A stretch of DNA of 64,000 bases from Lamellibrachia satsuma (taxonomy: Eukaryota > Annelida > Polychaeta > Sabellida > Siboglinidae): contig BSQZ01000050.1 in NCBI GenBank assembly GCA_033239005.1, positions 4,002,501 to 4,066,500 on the forward strand, in the 5' to 3' direction. Shown piece by piece: positions 1 to 10,989 of the stretch. The notes under the pieces were generated by a model. The model worked only from the letters and a program-made list of their open reading frames with translations. It made no database searches and was not told the origin of the DNA. Each line of letters opens with the position of its first letter. The first letter of the stretch is position 1. The translations under genes were made by a program, and so were the position numbers.

Positions 1-13
1 TAAACAAGACCTG

Positions 14-760
14 AAACCGTATAAAGCACAAAGACAAGATAATATCAATCCAAGCGTCGTAAAAGAATTGGGTGTTGAAATTGCACCATCACTGACCATA
101 ATCTTTCAAAGGTTTTATACGCACAGGATAAGATTCAGATTGGTTAAAAGCAAATTTCTCCTATATTTTCAAAAAGGTCAAAACACGAGGCTTCTAACGA
201 TAGACCAGTCTCATTTGTATTGCATCGAAACACATCTTGGTTAGTAGCATGATGAAACATGCATATTCACAAAATATATTGTGTCATCTTTTCAACATGG
301 CTTTTGTTCTTGATTATCTTATGCGACACAAATGGTTCAATTTATTCATGGTTTAGTTACCTATATGCAGTCTGGTATACAAACTGATGTCATAGTGATG
401 AATTTCTCAAACGCATTTGATAAGGCCAGTCATAACAAGTTGATTTACAAACTCCGTCACTATGGCATTAAGTTAGAAATGATTCAACGTCGTGCAGCTC
501 GGTATGTTTTGCATCATCATCAAAATGTTTCTGGTGTGACATATATGTTACTGACATTGGAATGAAGGCCGTTGGCCTGCCGCAAGGCAGATGCTAAGCT
601 CTGGATGATGCACACAATAGCTAATGGTCTGTTAGGAACACCTTCAAACCAATACCTTGTTCCTGTGAATAGCATCAACAGGAGAAACCATTCCATACCT
701 ATGATACTTATGGAGCTGGTGGCTGTGAAGTAGAGAACTTTGGTAGATTTATGTTCAACA
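14..760 (+). pseudogene. Jockey/CR1-like LINE reverse transcriptase remnant
   Basis: Decayed RT of a non-LTR retrotransposon, open at the left edge of the window. One frame from base 14 reads DNINPSVVKELGVEIAPSLT and then FQKGQ, as in the N-terminal RT blocks (DNI.P..LKEL, FKKG) of jockey/CR1-type elements, and hits a stop near 241. From 332 the palm block survives as VIVMNFSNAFDKASHNKL (family form D.SKAFDKVSH..L). It then jumps directly to IQRRAARYV, a motif that normally lies some 200 residues further on, so the catalytic FADD centre has been deleted. After 566 a shifted frame keeps the C-terminal tail (KLWMMHTIANGL, then an NHS block). Stops, one frameshift and the internal deletion make it dead. 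The clade assignment within jockey/Rex1/CR1 is uncertain. Confidence 0.75.
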
Positions 761-2320
761 TGATATGCAGAACTGACAAACTGGCTGTTTACTTTTAGAT
801 TCGTAGATCAAGCAAGTGCTAACTTGTGTTTTCGTATCAGATTTACGTTTAAAAACTGTTATAATCAAATTATTCCAGTTAGGATCACATTTTATTTAAA
901 TGATACTAAGATGATGACCAACTACAGAAAACTGAAGCAGTTGTCATTTTAGTACTCTGTAGATGGTGTTTGTAAAAAAACGTTGCTGTACCTCAAAGTA
1001 CATTTTCTCAAAAGTACAATTTCTACCGACCTTTTATTTCAAAATACTGTAACTTGATTACTTTTCAAGATATCAACTTGACATTTTCAGTGGAGCTACC
1101 TAATATGATACATAATACAATGACATAACATTTGCTGTCATTGTGACTACTCTACCTCAACTATTACTATAGTGAACATGTTTTGTGAAAAAAACTAGCG
1201 TTTTTAATTTTATATAATGAACAAAACATTTGAAGAATATAAGAAAAACAAAATGTCATTGCACAGATGGTCTTTTATTGGATATTACGAAAAATTTCCA
1301 TACAATTATCTTTTGTACTTTTGTTTCAAATGCACCTTGAAACCGTGTCCTCAAAATTCAAGATGGCTGACGTTTCCATGACAAACATCTTTCTTTTTTT
1401 GTAAAACAACTAAATGTTTCTTATCAACTGGTCCTAAGTAATGTTGATTCCAAAAATCAGCGCTTAGAATTGAAAAATAAAAAATAGACTGGCTCAGACT
1501 GTCCCGTATTTGTTTCAATGGATTAACAGTTGACGTCATAGTTTAGATGACACCGGCTCTGTGCAGTGTCGTACATTGTCGATATTATGTCTAATGGTCT
1601 CGGCTCTTGCGATGCACTGGTTTTGATCAGTTGTTGTATTGTGCATCGATCCGTTGGGCCTCTATTTCATTAATTTTCACTTGCTTCAATATCATGGCAC
1701 ATAGCGACACATCATTCATTCTTTATCACTTATAAAAAAACAGTGTAACAAATACAGTGAGAAACATGGACGCAATAAATCAAGGTATTTTCACACTGCG
1801 CAAAATGTTATTTATTTTATTCTTTAATTTATATATGTTATATATGTCATTTTTAATAACGTTCACTGTGCGTCGTTTAGAATGGGTCTTACACAACACG
1901 TGGTCGAAATTGCCATACAAATTACACGCTTTCCAAACACTAGGAATTAAAATAGGGGCATCGGAAGCAAACAGTTTTGCAGAGAGAATGGCATCAATCG
2001 TGGAAGAAACATTGCATGTGAAGACACGCTGGATGTAGGCAGGTCTCGAGCGGTGAATCGGGTACTTTATGACATAACTGGACCTGTCAACGTATAGCGC
2101 AAAAGATAATATTATGCAATAACGAAATTCATTTAACACGACCGAATTTAATTCCGCGATATTTAGCATATGCAAGGTATGCTTTTAATGAGAATAAACG
2201 TGGTGTATTTCATTGATGTAGTCCCGACTGCAACATCTATGGAGAATCTACGTAGTAATTGTGTTCATAAATATGTTTGTTTACAACAACAAAATAATAC
2301 AAACGCGTACTTCATTTGTA
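761..2320. other. AT-rich stretch, no gene recognised
   Basis: No conserved coding motif, repeat array or RNA gene is visible. Frames of 93 and 131 codons overlap on opposite strands at 1757-2175, but neither resembles a known family and neither has clear splice signals or start context. Confidence 0.5.
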
Positions 2321-2322
2321 CG

Positions 2323-2912
2323 GGCGGAGAATGATGGCCGGGTACATGTCGTCGCGAGAGGTTCACGCGTCAGTGGGCGGAGAATGATGCCGGGTACTTG
2401 TCGTCGCGAGGGGTTCACGCGTCAGTGGGCGGAGAATGATGGCCGGGTACCTGTCGTCGCGAGGGGTTCACGCGTCAGTGGGCGGAGAATGATGGCCGGG
2501 TACCTGTCGTCGCGAGGGGTTCACGCGTCAGTGGGCGGAGAATGATGGCCGGGTACCTGTCGTCGCGAGGGGTTCACGCGTCAGTGGGCGGAGAATGATG
2601 GCCGAGTACTTGTCGTCGCGAGGGGTTCACGCGTCAGTGGGCGGAGAATGATGGCCGGGTACCTGTCGTCGCGAGGGGTTCACGCGTCAGTGGGCGGAGA
2701 ATGATGGCCGGGTACCTGTCGTCGCGAGGGGTTCACGCGTCAGTGGGCGGAGAATGGTGGCCGGGTACCTGTCGTCGCGGGGCTTTCACGCGTCAGTGGG
2801 CGGAGAATGATGGCCGGGTACCTGTCGTCGCGAGGGGTTCACGTGTCAGTGGGCGGAGAATGATGGCCGGGTACCTGTCGTCGCGGGGCTTTCACGCGTC
2901 AGTGGGCGGAGT
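2323..2912. repeat. 53-bp minisatellite, about 11 copies
   Basis: The unit starts GGGCGGAGAATGATGGCCGG and ends in GTTCACGCGTCAGT. It is CpG-rich and unusually GC-rich for its surroundings. Each unit carries ACGCGT. Copies differ by a few substitutions (ATGATGGCC/ATGGTGGCC, GAGGGG/GGGGCT). 53 is not a multiple of three, so the open frames across it are incidental. Confidence 0.95.
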
Positions 2913-3534
2913 GGGGGTTGCACAAAGAAGAGCCAGTCTTCCTTAACATAGGGAAACACAGCAGGTTATCAGTGTTGTGTACGAGCATATTTGGCAATAC
3001 CATACACCCCTCATTATGGCGTCAATAAAGTGGCTGCTGATATAAAATATACTTATATGTTGTGTGTCAACCACGGATTAATTTAGACAGAAACCACTGT
3101 AAATACAATGCTTCATTAAACCAGCGAGTATACTGGGAATACAAGCAGGCGGTCCTGTGGTAACTTATCTCTTCACGCAACTTGTTGGCGGCGCTAATGT
3201 TCTGGTAGCTAGGTACTTAGTCAAACTGCTATCAAGAGAATCGCACATATTGCTATGTGAGAATTGTATTTCGGTTTCAGCTAGTCAGGAATCACAACAC
3301 CGTCCTGGACCACATTGCATACATACTTGGTCACAAATTGTACATGGACCAAACGAGAAGTCGATTCAACAGCTGCATCGTGCAACACTGGTCGATGCCA
3401 GGAAAAAATAATCTTACAATTTATGACAAAGTGCTAAGAACAGAAGAAAAGTATTTCATGCAATCATAATTATCATGATTATCATATTCTACCCTTTTTT
3501 CTTTGCATGCAGTGCAAAGACCTCCTTGAGCGAC
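2913..3534. other. No feature seen
   Basis: Intergenic sequence without recognisable coding motifs. The frames at 3157-3469 do not match any family I know. Confidence 0.4.
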
Positions 3535-3628
3535 AAGCATACATACATACATACATACATACATACATGCATACATACATACATGCATACATACATACAT
3601 ACATACATACATACATACATACAAACAA
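3535..3628. repeat. (CATA)n microsatellite
   Basis: Tetranucleotide tract of CATA with a few CATG units, about 22 copies, ending in two CAAA units. Confidence 0.95.
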
Positions 3629-4674
3629 ACATACATATATGTTGTAGAAGTTCTTTTTTGGATAACAAATTCTTGGACAAACATATACATATCAAACATA
3701 GTAAGCATGCAAAAGTAAAGATTAAACTTTGATTGGCAGAACTCTACCCAAACTCTACCTCATTCTGGTTCAGGGAGGAAAAGTCAATCTCATTCCAAAT
3801 TGGGAACGACATGGGTGGGCGCATATCACTTCCGAAGATAAAATACAATGTGGAAATGACCATGACTATGCACTAAATGCAGCTCATGCCAAGACTTTTC
3901 GTGATGTTGTTTCCCAGTACCTGCCTGTTCCGGTGCCAGATGAAGGGGTTTACATTGTGAACATATTCCTTACTATATGCACATGCGTATGTTTCGTTCA
4001 CAAGGGACAGCCGTATTTTGTGAGCATTTGCATGCAGTGCTCACAACTACAAACAATGCCATGGCCATTTGAAATTGTTGGAATTGTATTTCACTACTGT
4101 ATAAAAATTCATCCCGGTTTGTTTGCGCTGTTTCCCCATAATTTGCAATACACATGGTCGAGGTAATGTTTTCAGTGGTGTACAGTCAAAGGTCCCAATG
4201 AAATTAGAAGAACAACAGGCTAAAAAGGGTGAGTTACTTAAACTCTTACATGCTCCTAAGAAAACAGCGGCACCGACAGTTTTTCCTGGTAGGTTACCTA
4301 AAAGACATCTTCAAAATTAAGGTTTCAGGCGGAAGAAGAGCCCCATAGTTATAAAAAATAGTAATTATGAGTTGAGATTTCCTGCAATTAACATGCGTGA
4401 TCCATACCAGCCTCAAGTCAAAATTTCACATAATTCTAGAGAAAGATGGTTTGGGAGGAAAATATGTGTGCACAAAAAAAAGGGAACTGATTCAAAAAAG
4501 CTTCAGAAAATGCCAACATTTTGGCCTTCAAACTTGAAAAGTTAGCAATAGCTCGGTCACACAAGCGATCAAGGAAATTAATACACCCTAGAGGGTTTAT
4601 GGGGTTGGCATGGTTACAGTTAGACGTGCAATCAGTTTTACTAAGCCTGCCGTCAGTTTAATTAGGCCTCTCCT
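3629..4674. other. Unassigned stretch with one 145-codon frame
   Basis: A plus-strand frame at 3729-4166 (145 codons) contains WERHGWAHITSEDK early and a Cys-rich hydrophobic part later. I cannot assign it to any family, no exon structure is evident, and it could be chance. The rest shows nothing. Confidence 0.3.
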
Positions 4675-5128
4675 GAATTAAAAATATAAATTGTTGGTCC
4701 TCAGCCCCTGTACTCTCTAGATATTTCCATTGTATATATCCATTGTTAAAATCTCCCATTATGATGCATTCCACTTTACTAACTTCCTTTATAGTATTTT
4801 GTATTTTTGTGTTATCCTCTTCGTTTATGTTTGGACTTCGGTAAACTAATCCAATAGTTAAGTTTGAATTTCCTGAAACTATTTTGCACCAAACAGCTTC
4901 ATCGTAATCTGCTTCCCTTTCTAATTTTATTTCATAAGCTTGAATAGATTTTTTAACACATAAATATAAATAACTCCCCCTCCCCTTCTTCCTATTCGAT
5001 CTCTCCTAAACATTACGTATCCTGACAATCCTAATTCAGCATCTGTAATGTCTTTATTGGCCCATGATTCGGTTATACCAATTATGTGAGGGTCAATATC
5101 TTCTACCATAATGTTTAATTCTACCATA
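4675..5128 (-). pseudogene. CR1/L2-like LINE endonuclease fragment
   Basis: Part of the apurinic-endonuclease (EEP) domain of the same LINE family that is much more complete at 52,730-55,450; the DNA is visibly near-identical to 55,060-55,440. Reading the minus strand from 5,128: HIIGITESWANKDITDAELG, FRRDRIGRRGGGV, then after a frameshift near 4,950 EREADYDEAVWCKI, GLVYRSPNINEEDN and MMGDFN. GITESW and MGDFN are endonuclease blocks. The fragment stops at both ends inside the domain, so it is an internal scrap and not a normal 5'-truncated insertion. Confidence 0.85.
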
Positions 5129-5302
5129 ATGTTTAATTCTTATTTACTATACTCCTAGCATTTTAATACACGCATCTATAACCAGCTTCAGACATGTTTT
5201 TCGGACATTCGGTTATTGGTTTATACATACACGCACTCATACTTCGCGAGAATACGGCCATCTGTCATGCAGCAGCGACGCCATCGCCGAATCAAGGCAA
5301 AC

Positions 5303-5456
5303 GGAGCGTTCACATCGGCCAATCCGCATCCTAATTCACATGTTTTCCCGCATTAGAATTCGGGTAGCTTAATGCGGATTAAGGGTGTTCACATTGCGCT
5401 ATCCGAATTGGGATCCGCATCCTAATGCGGATTAACGTTGTATGTGAACACGGCTT
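5303..5456. mobile_element. Short inverted-repeat element (MITE candidate)
   Basis: The left end GCGTTCACAT (from 5,307), followed by AATCCGCAT, is mirrored at the right end by ATGCGGATTAA and ATGTGAACAC (to 5,451). An internal GTGTTCACAT at 5,385-5,394 also pairs with 5,442-5,451, so the element can fold in more than one register. It has no coding capacity. The superfamily is unknown and no target-site duplication is obvious. Confidence 0.55.
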
Positions 5457-5553
5457 TACAAAGGCATGTCGAGACCAATTTCTGCTGCTCTGTTTTCTCT
5501 TCCACAGGTACAAGTTTTCATTTCTTGTGAACAATAAACACGTTACAATACTA

Positions 5554-5740
<187 letters not shown>

Positions 5741-6375
5741 TGGGGAAAATTATTAAGTAAAACAGCACACAGACAAGATGCATGCACTCCCTATTAACTA
5801 AGCAAAAACTAAATGTTTCTTTCATTGAAACTGTATTAAACAACAATTAAAACAGTTCGTAGATAAACATTTGTTTGTGCATTTGTGAAATGCCGTAGCC
5901 AATATGAAGCCGTACTCGAATGGAAATTATTCGTATATCGCGCGCAAAGATAGTAGTGAAAATCTAATTGCCAATTTCTCGCCGGGTCACAGATTTCATT
6001 TATCAGCCAGACAACGCATCTACTTCTAGTCCTTTTGATTCCCGTTTTTTTGTTTTCAATTTTGTGTTGCGAAAACGAAAAACGACAAAAGTTTGATTTC
6101 CTTTATACTATTGCAATAATACTAAACGAAACTAGAAAAACGGCTAGTTTTCCGATTTTTTTATGCATTGTTTGGAAAGGTTTTTTTAGATAACGGTAGT
6201 TACCGGGATTCACATGGAAACACTACCGGTAACTGAATTGTTATAGGAAGAAAAACTCATTGCAAACGTAATGGGAAAGTCGTTAATCTATCCAAGTAAT
6301 AGAACGAAATGCTGATGCAGGTAATTAGACGGTAATGTAATACCATGCATTATATCACAATTTCTATAATAAACC
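5741..6375. other. No feature seen
   Basis: AT-rich sequence without coding motifs or repeats. It contains the palindromic CTACCGGTAAC and related TACCGG words near 6,195-6,235, without clear meaning. Confidence 0.4.
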
Positions 6376-6534
6376 ATCGTCATCATCATCAGACTTACCA
6401 TAGACACCAGACTTACCATCATCACTAGACTTACCATCGTCACCAGACTTACCATCGTCACCAGACTTACCATCATCAATAGACTTACCATCGTCACCAG
6501 ACTTACCATCATCACCAGACTTACCATCATCACA
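6376..6534. repeat. 18-bp minisatellite, about 8-9 copies
   Basis: Unit AGACTTACCATCGTCACC with ATCATC/ATCGTC variants. Confidence 0.9.
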
Positions 6535-6573
6535 GTTTTATAATTTTATCGCGGTCCCTTATTGTCGAAATGA

Positions 6574-6599
6574 TACACAAACACACACACACGCACACA

Positions 6600-6663
<64 letters not shown>

Positions 6664-6664
6664 C
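6574..6664. repeat. Compound (CA)n/(GCAC)n microsatellite
   Basis: A short CA tract, about 13 GCAC units, then CA again: a symmetrical CA-GCAC-CA arrangement. Confidence 0.95.
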
Positions 6665-7345
6665 CTCCAATTTAATTGCCAGACCGCCGCAATAAATGAT
6701 GTGCATTAAACCCTGGCAGCACCTCCGGTGCATGGGCTAGTATTTGCTACTTTTGATGACAAAACATGTGGCGTATTGACTTGACTTGCCCGGTCACTCT
6801 CACCCCGGTCACTCACCCCGGCTGACGTACGGTAAATACGATAAGTGATAGAAGATGATGACCATGGTTTATTGTAGAAAATGCGATACAATTCTATTAC
6901 ATTACCGTCTGCATCAGCATTTCGTTCTGTTTCTGGGATAGATTAACGACTTTCCGGCAACAATTCCGTTACCGGTAGCGTTTCCACGTGGTTCTGTCCT
7001 CACGCGCTGCAATGCCTTCATTGATTAATTATGATATTTTTCCCACGATGCAACACTCGGTGTATTTCACAAGAACCGCGATACTTGCACAATACATGGA
7101 AACGTAGTTTCCACAGTTTGACTGTATTGAAGGTTGAAACTACGTCAAAACCAAGATTTGGAAACCGTTTCGAGTCAAACCATTTGTAATGCAGTCAACG
7201 CCAACGTAGTCAAATTGACCTCGCGTTAGAGACGTCACAAGTTTTATGCATTACAATTTGTTTTCCAGAAAATGGTGCCGTCGGAAGACATTCACAGCTG
7301 TGTAATGTGCCGCAATAAAATATTTTCTTTACACGTGCGTTTCAT
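6665..7345. other. No feature seen
   Basis: Mixed intergenic sequence. CACTCTCACCCCGGT/CACTCACCCCGG is a short imperfect duplication at about 6,795-6,820. Confidence 0.4.
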
Positions 7346-7785
7346 TGATCGTATCGTGACACGGTGCACATGGTACCGTAGCTTGGTGTTTCGTTATGTA
7401 TCGCGATAGGGTTCGTATCGTGACACGATACACATGGTACCGTAGCTTGGTGTTTCGTTGTGTATCGCGATAGGGTTCCTATCGTGACACGATGCACATG
7501 GTACCGTAGCTTGGTGTTTCGTTGTGTTTCGCGATAGGGTTCGTATCGTGACACGATACACATGGTACCGTAGCTTGGTGTTTCGTTGTGTATCGCGATA
7601 GGGTTCCTATCGTGACACGATGCACATGGTACCGTAGCTTGGTGTTTCGTTGTGTTTCGCGATAGGGTTCGTATCGTGACACGGTGCACATGGTACCGTA
7701 GCTTAGTGTTTCGTTGTGTGTCGCGATAGGGTTCGTATCGTGACACGATACACATGGTACCGTAGCTTGGTGTTTCGTTACAGCC
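7346..7785. repeat. 64-bp minisatellite, about 7 copies, palindromic unit
   Basis: Each unit contains, in order, GTATCGTGACACGATAC (perfect 8-bp stem around one A), GGTACC, and TATCGCGATA (10-bp palindrome), separated by GTAGCTTGGTGTTTCGT. Some copies carry CGATGC or CGGTGC in place of CGATAC, or TTTCGCGATA in place of TATCGCGATA. Confidence 0.95.
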
Positions 7786-8221
7786 CTAGTAGTTTCAACA
7801 AATATGTTAATCGGTCAACCAAAACTGAACCAGTTGGGGCTTTTGAAGAGTTAAATTCTCAAATAAATTATCTCAATTGTTCAATCTTATAGTAGGCTAC
7901 ATATAAATTAACAATATATATTATTAAGTTTCACGTCCAGTGTCTGAAATTAACAAAAAATTAACTGTCCCAAATTTTTGGCTCAGTTCTATTTTGAACG
8001 AACCCAGGTGAGTTTGAACTGGCTCAATAAAAATGTATAAATTATGAGCATACGTAATTTAATGAATATAAACCGTACCAAATAGTGTTGTTCGTTTCTT
8101 AAAAGTATAATTAGCATACCAATGAAATAAAGTAATGAATTTAATCAACATTTCAATGTGAATTTTATTTGTGAAAAAGTTACAATTGTTGAAAATAACA
8201 TTATGTTTGATGCCGACGTTT
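7786..8221. other. AT-rich stretch, no gene recognised
   Basis: No motifs, arrays or RNA genes visible. Confidence 0.4.
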
Positions 8222-8274
8222 CGCTGGCACTGGCGCTAGCACTGGCACTTGCACTGGCACTGGCACTGGCACTG
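8222..8274. repeat. Hexanucleotide (GGCACT)n repeat
   Basis: About nine units of CACTGG with GCTAGC and TTGCAC variants. Confidence 0.9.
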
Positions 8275-9236
8275 CCCTTGGTATGGCATGGGTAAAAATC
8301 TATGCCGTTCTCAATTCAGTCCAAATCGAAGCCACCAATTCACTTTCATAGTAATCAGAATGTGTCGGACTGTCTGCCTGCTATCAACAGTATGAGGTAA
8401 ATTGGCATCATATCCTTCAAACGTTTTCGAACTATAGGGTTCAGCCTGCAGTTGACTTTCCCATTGGTGGTCGTGTTAACGTTTTGCATGATTATAAGAA
8501 AACGTGACAATAAAAAAAGAAAAATATACTAAATCTACCTGCCTCTGTCATCATCCCGTTGACATGCTGATCGAGTTTTGTCAAAATTAGACATATTATA
8601 GTTCTTACAAAATGCCTGAATGTGCGATACCCGTCAATGTTGACCAATACTGGCACGAATTACAGCGCACACTTGTCTAGAGGCCACAAAATCCCAAATA
8701 TCCTTCCGCCTATTAAATCATCTAAAAATCCACCATTTCACTCTCAACAGCTTCCACCAGCAAACCTGGTAATGTCCCTGCTCAAATGCACATATGTCAG
8801 ATCATAAGAATTGTTTTAACTTCCTATATCCAAACTTACATTATTACATTTGTCTGTAACACACCAGCTGAGACATGCCGTGAAATTGACAGACCAGTAA
8901 CTCATACTGATACGATCATGACGTCTCTGTAACGAGCTTCCACGTAATCGTTGTTCGACGCTGAAAGGCAAACGAACAAACGCCACGCCGCTTGAAGGTT
9001 TTATTCACTCCGTAAGGAGATATGACGAATTGACATTACGGTTTTGATCAATGCTCTTGACAAATGGTTGTTCCCGTGGAGCTAGTGAACCCCTGGACAA
9101 TCTAATCTTGTTTTGGCGCCTCCATGCGAATATGACCGTTGATCAGAATGTATATTCGAAGCCAGGATCAAAGCAGCTGGTTCCGTTGAGAAATATCGAC
9201 TCAGATTATTGATGCACTGTTGTTGAGTTTGAGTTT
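8275..9236. other. No feature seen
   Basis: Intergenic. A 61-codon plus frame at 8,622-8,807 has no recognisable domain. Confidence 0.4.
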
Positions 9237-9493
9237 GAGAGAGAAGGGAGGGAGGGGTGGAGGGAGGGGAGGGAGGGATGGAGGGAGGGAGGGTTAGGAG
9301 GGAGGGGTGGAGGGAGGGGGGAGGGAGGGGTGGAGGGAGGGGTGGAGGAGGGGAGGGAGGGGTGGAGGGAGGGGTGGAGGGGAGGGGTGGAGGGGGGGTG
9401 GAGGAGGGGTGGAGGGAGGGGAGGGAGGGATGGAGGGAGGGGTGGAGGGAGGGGTGGAGGGAGGGGAGGGAGGGATGGAGGGAGGGAGGGTTA
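9237..9493. repeat. G-rich (GGGA)n/(GGGGTGGA)n repeat
   Basis: About 255 bp almost without C on the plus strand, built of GGGA, GGGAGGGG and GGGTGGA words. An outer block containing GGAGGGAGGGTTAGGAG occurs at both ends (about 9,280 and 9,478). Runs of G3-G8 recur every few bases, so G-quadruplex or triplex formation is plausible. Confidence 0.95.
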
Positions 9494-9635
9494 GGAGTTA
9501 GTAGCTTTACACTATGATATCACACCAAAGAGCACACCAACTGAGAGAAAGGTTTCGTTTTGCTTGACCTCCTCAAGTTGGACGTAATTCTAGCGGTTGT
9601 TCAGATCTGCAGCCGTCGATACGTTTGCAGCGATT

Positions 9636-9902
9636 CAGTGCTCGCCACGGTATTCAGTACTCGCCACAGTATTCAGTGCTCGCCACAGTATTCAGTGCTC
9701 GCCACGGTATTCAGTACTCGCCACGGTATTCAGTGCTCGCCACAGTATTCAGTGCTCGCCACGGTATTCAGTACTCGCCACAGTATTCAGTGCTCGCCAC
9801 GGTATTCAGTACTCGCCACGGTATTCAGTGCTCGCCACAGTATTCAGTGCTCGCCACGGTATTCAGTACTCGCCACAGTATTCAGTGCTCGCCACGGTAT
9901 TC
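9636..9902. repeat. 19-bp minisatellite, 14 copies with 5-unit higher-order period
   Basis: Unit TATTCAGTGCTCGCCACGG. Two A/G positions vary: CAGTG/CAGTA and CCACG/CCACA. Scored left to right, units 4-8 and 9-13 carry the same order of variants, giving a 95-bp higher-order repeat. Confidence 0.95.
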
Positions 9903-10037
9903 GAGGCACGTCCGCAGTAATGACACCGAAACTCTCGCGGGAAGAGAGCTGATTATCCAACGTGACGGCGTCAAATCATTGTCTTTCCCACGTGTACTGT
10001 GGACAGGTTACACATGGAAAATCGCGTGCGAGCATCG

Positions 10038-10165
10038 TGCGTGCGTGCGTGCGTGCGTGCGTGAGTGCGCCTATGTGCCTATATGTGTCTATGTGCATAA
10101 TATGCCTATATGCCAATTTGTGCATATGTGCCTATGTGCGCCTACGTGCGCCTATGTGCCCTACA
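10038..10165. repeat. (GTGC)n tract passing into degenerate 8-bp TGTGCCTA repeat
   Basis: Six GTGC units are followed by about a dozen imperfect TGTGCCTA/TGTGCGCC units. Confidence 0.85.
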
Positions 10166-10339
10166 TGTGTGCACAGCTAAACTGACACGAATATGCAATT
10201 TCCGTCCAGCATATTAAGTGACGGCAGAGCATCTTTCGTTTCTAGAGAGTTAATTGTTATCGAGTCCGCAAAATAGCGACTGACACGTGTTGAGTCTGAG
10301 TGGGTCCGTGATTGTCTTTTCTCCTAAATAATGGTCAGG

Positions 10340-10976
10340 TTTGTGTGCGCATCGAGTGATCGTTGCTTATTCGTGTTCACTTGTCCACCGATGAATTGGT
10401 GAGAGCTTAAATTGTTTTGATCCCGTGATACTTGTTATTGTGTCTGGTAATGAGTTCCAATAGTTTATTGTCGTGAGAGAATAGGAGAATTTATTAAAGT
10501 TCTTGTTGATGTGGAGGTTATTTAAGGCTTTGTGTAGGCAGTTATTTTTTATGTTTTAAGGGCATGACCACAGGTCTTGTCTAACGAATGCAAGAGTACG
10601 ATTGTCTGATGCTGTAATCTGATGTGTTATTTCAGGTAAGGATTTTGGTGATACAAACTCCAATGCAGGAACGGTTGTCAGTTTCCTCTAGTACTGAATC
10701 ACTTGGTGTGTAAATAAGTTGTTAGTTCACCTGTATCAGTTTATTTAAAAACAATTGTAGGACTGTAGCTAATTCGTTGACGGCAAGTTGGAGTATTCTG
10801 TCGTGCACGTCATCAGGTCCTGTTGCTTTATTGGGATTTAATCTCTCAAGTAATTTAGTCATCATCTCTGTTTTAATTACGATGTCAGGCATTGGTGACG
10901 ATTTACCAGTTATTAAAGATTCATCACCAAAGCTGTTGTTTTCATTAATTGCTTTAGGCCTTCGGCGGGTCGGCAA
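10340..10976 (-). pseudogene. LINE reverse transcriptase remnant with internal deletion
   Basis: The minus strand from 10,976 carries the N-terminal RT block LLERLNPNKATGPDDVHDRI followed by NELATVLQLFLNKLI, typical of jockey/Rex1-like elements (L..L...KA.GPD.I). After about 10,720 the sequence jumps to the C-terminal end: on the minus strand from about 10,535 it reads KNFNKFSYSLTTINYWNSLP then FK, matching the family ending F.YSF...TI..WN.LP.......FK. The palm domain with the catalytic aspartates is missing. A frameshift separates the two parts. Non-functional. Confidence 0.8.
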
Positions 10977-10989
10977 CTGTACATAAAGT

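Noticed and set aside
3729..4166. 145-codon plus frame as a gene
   Set aside because: No recognised domain, no splice structure, and no support beyond length.
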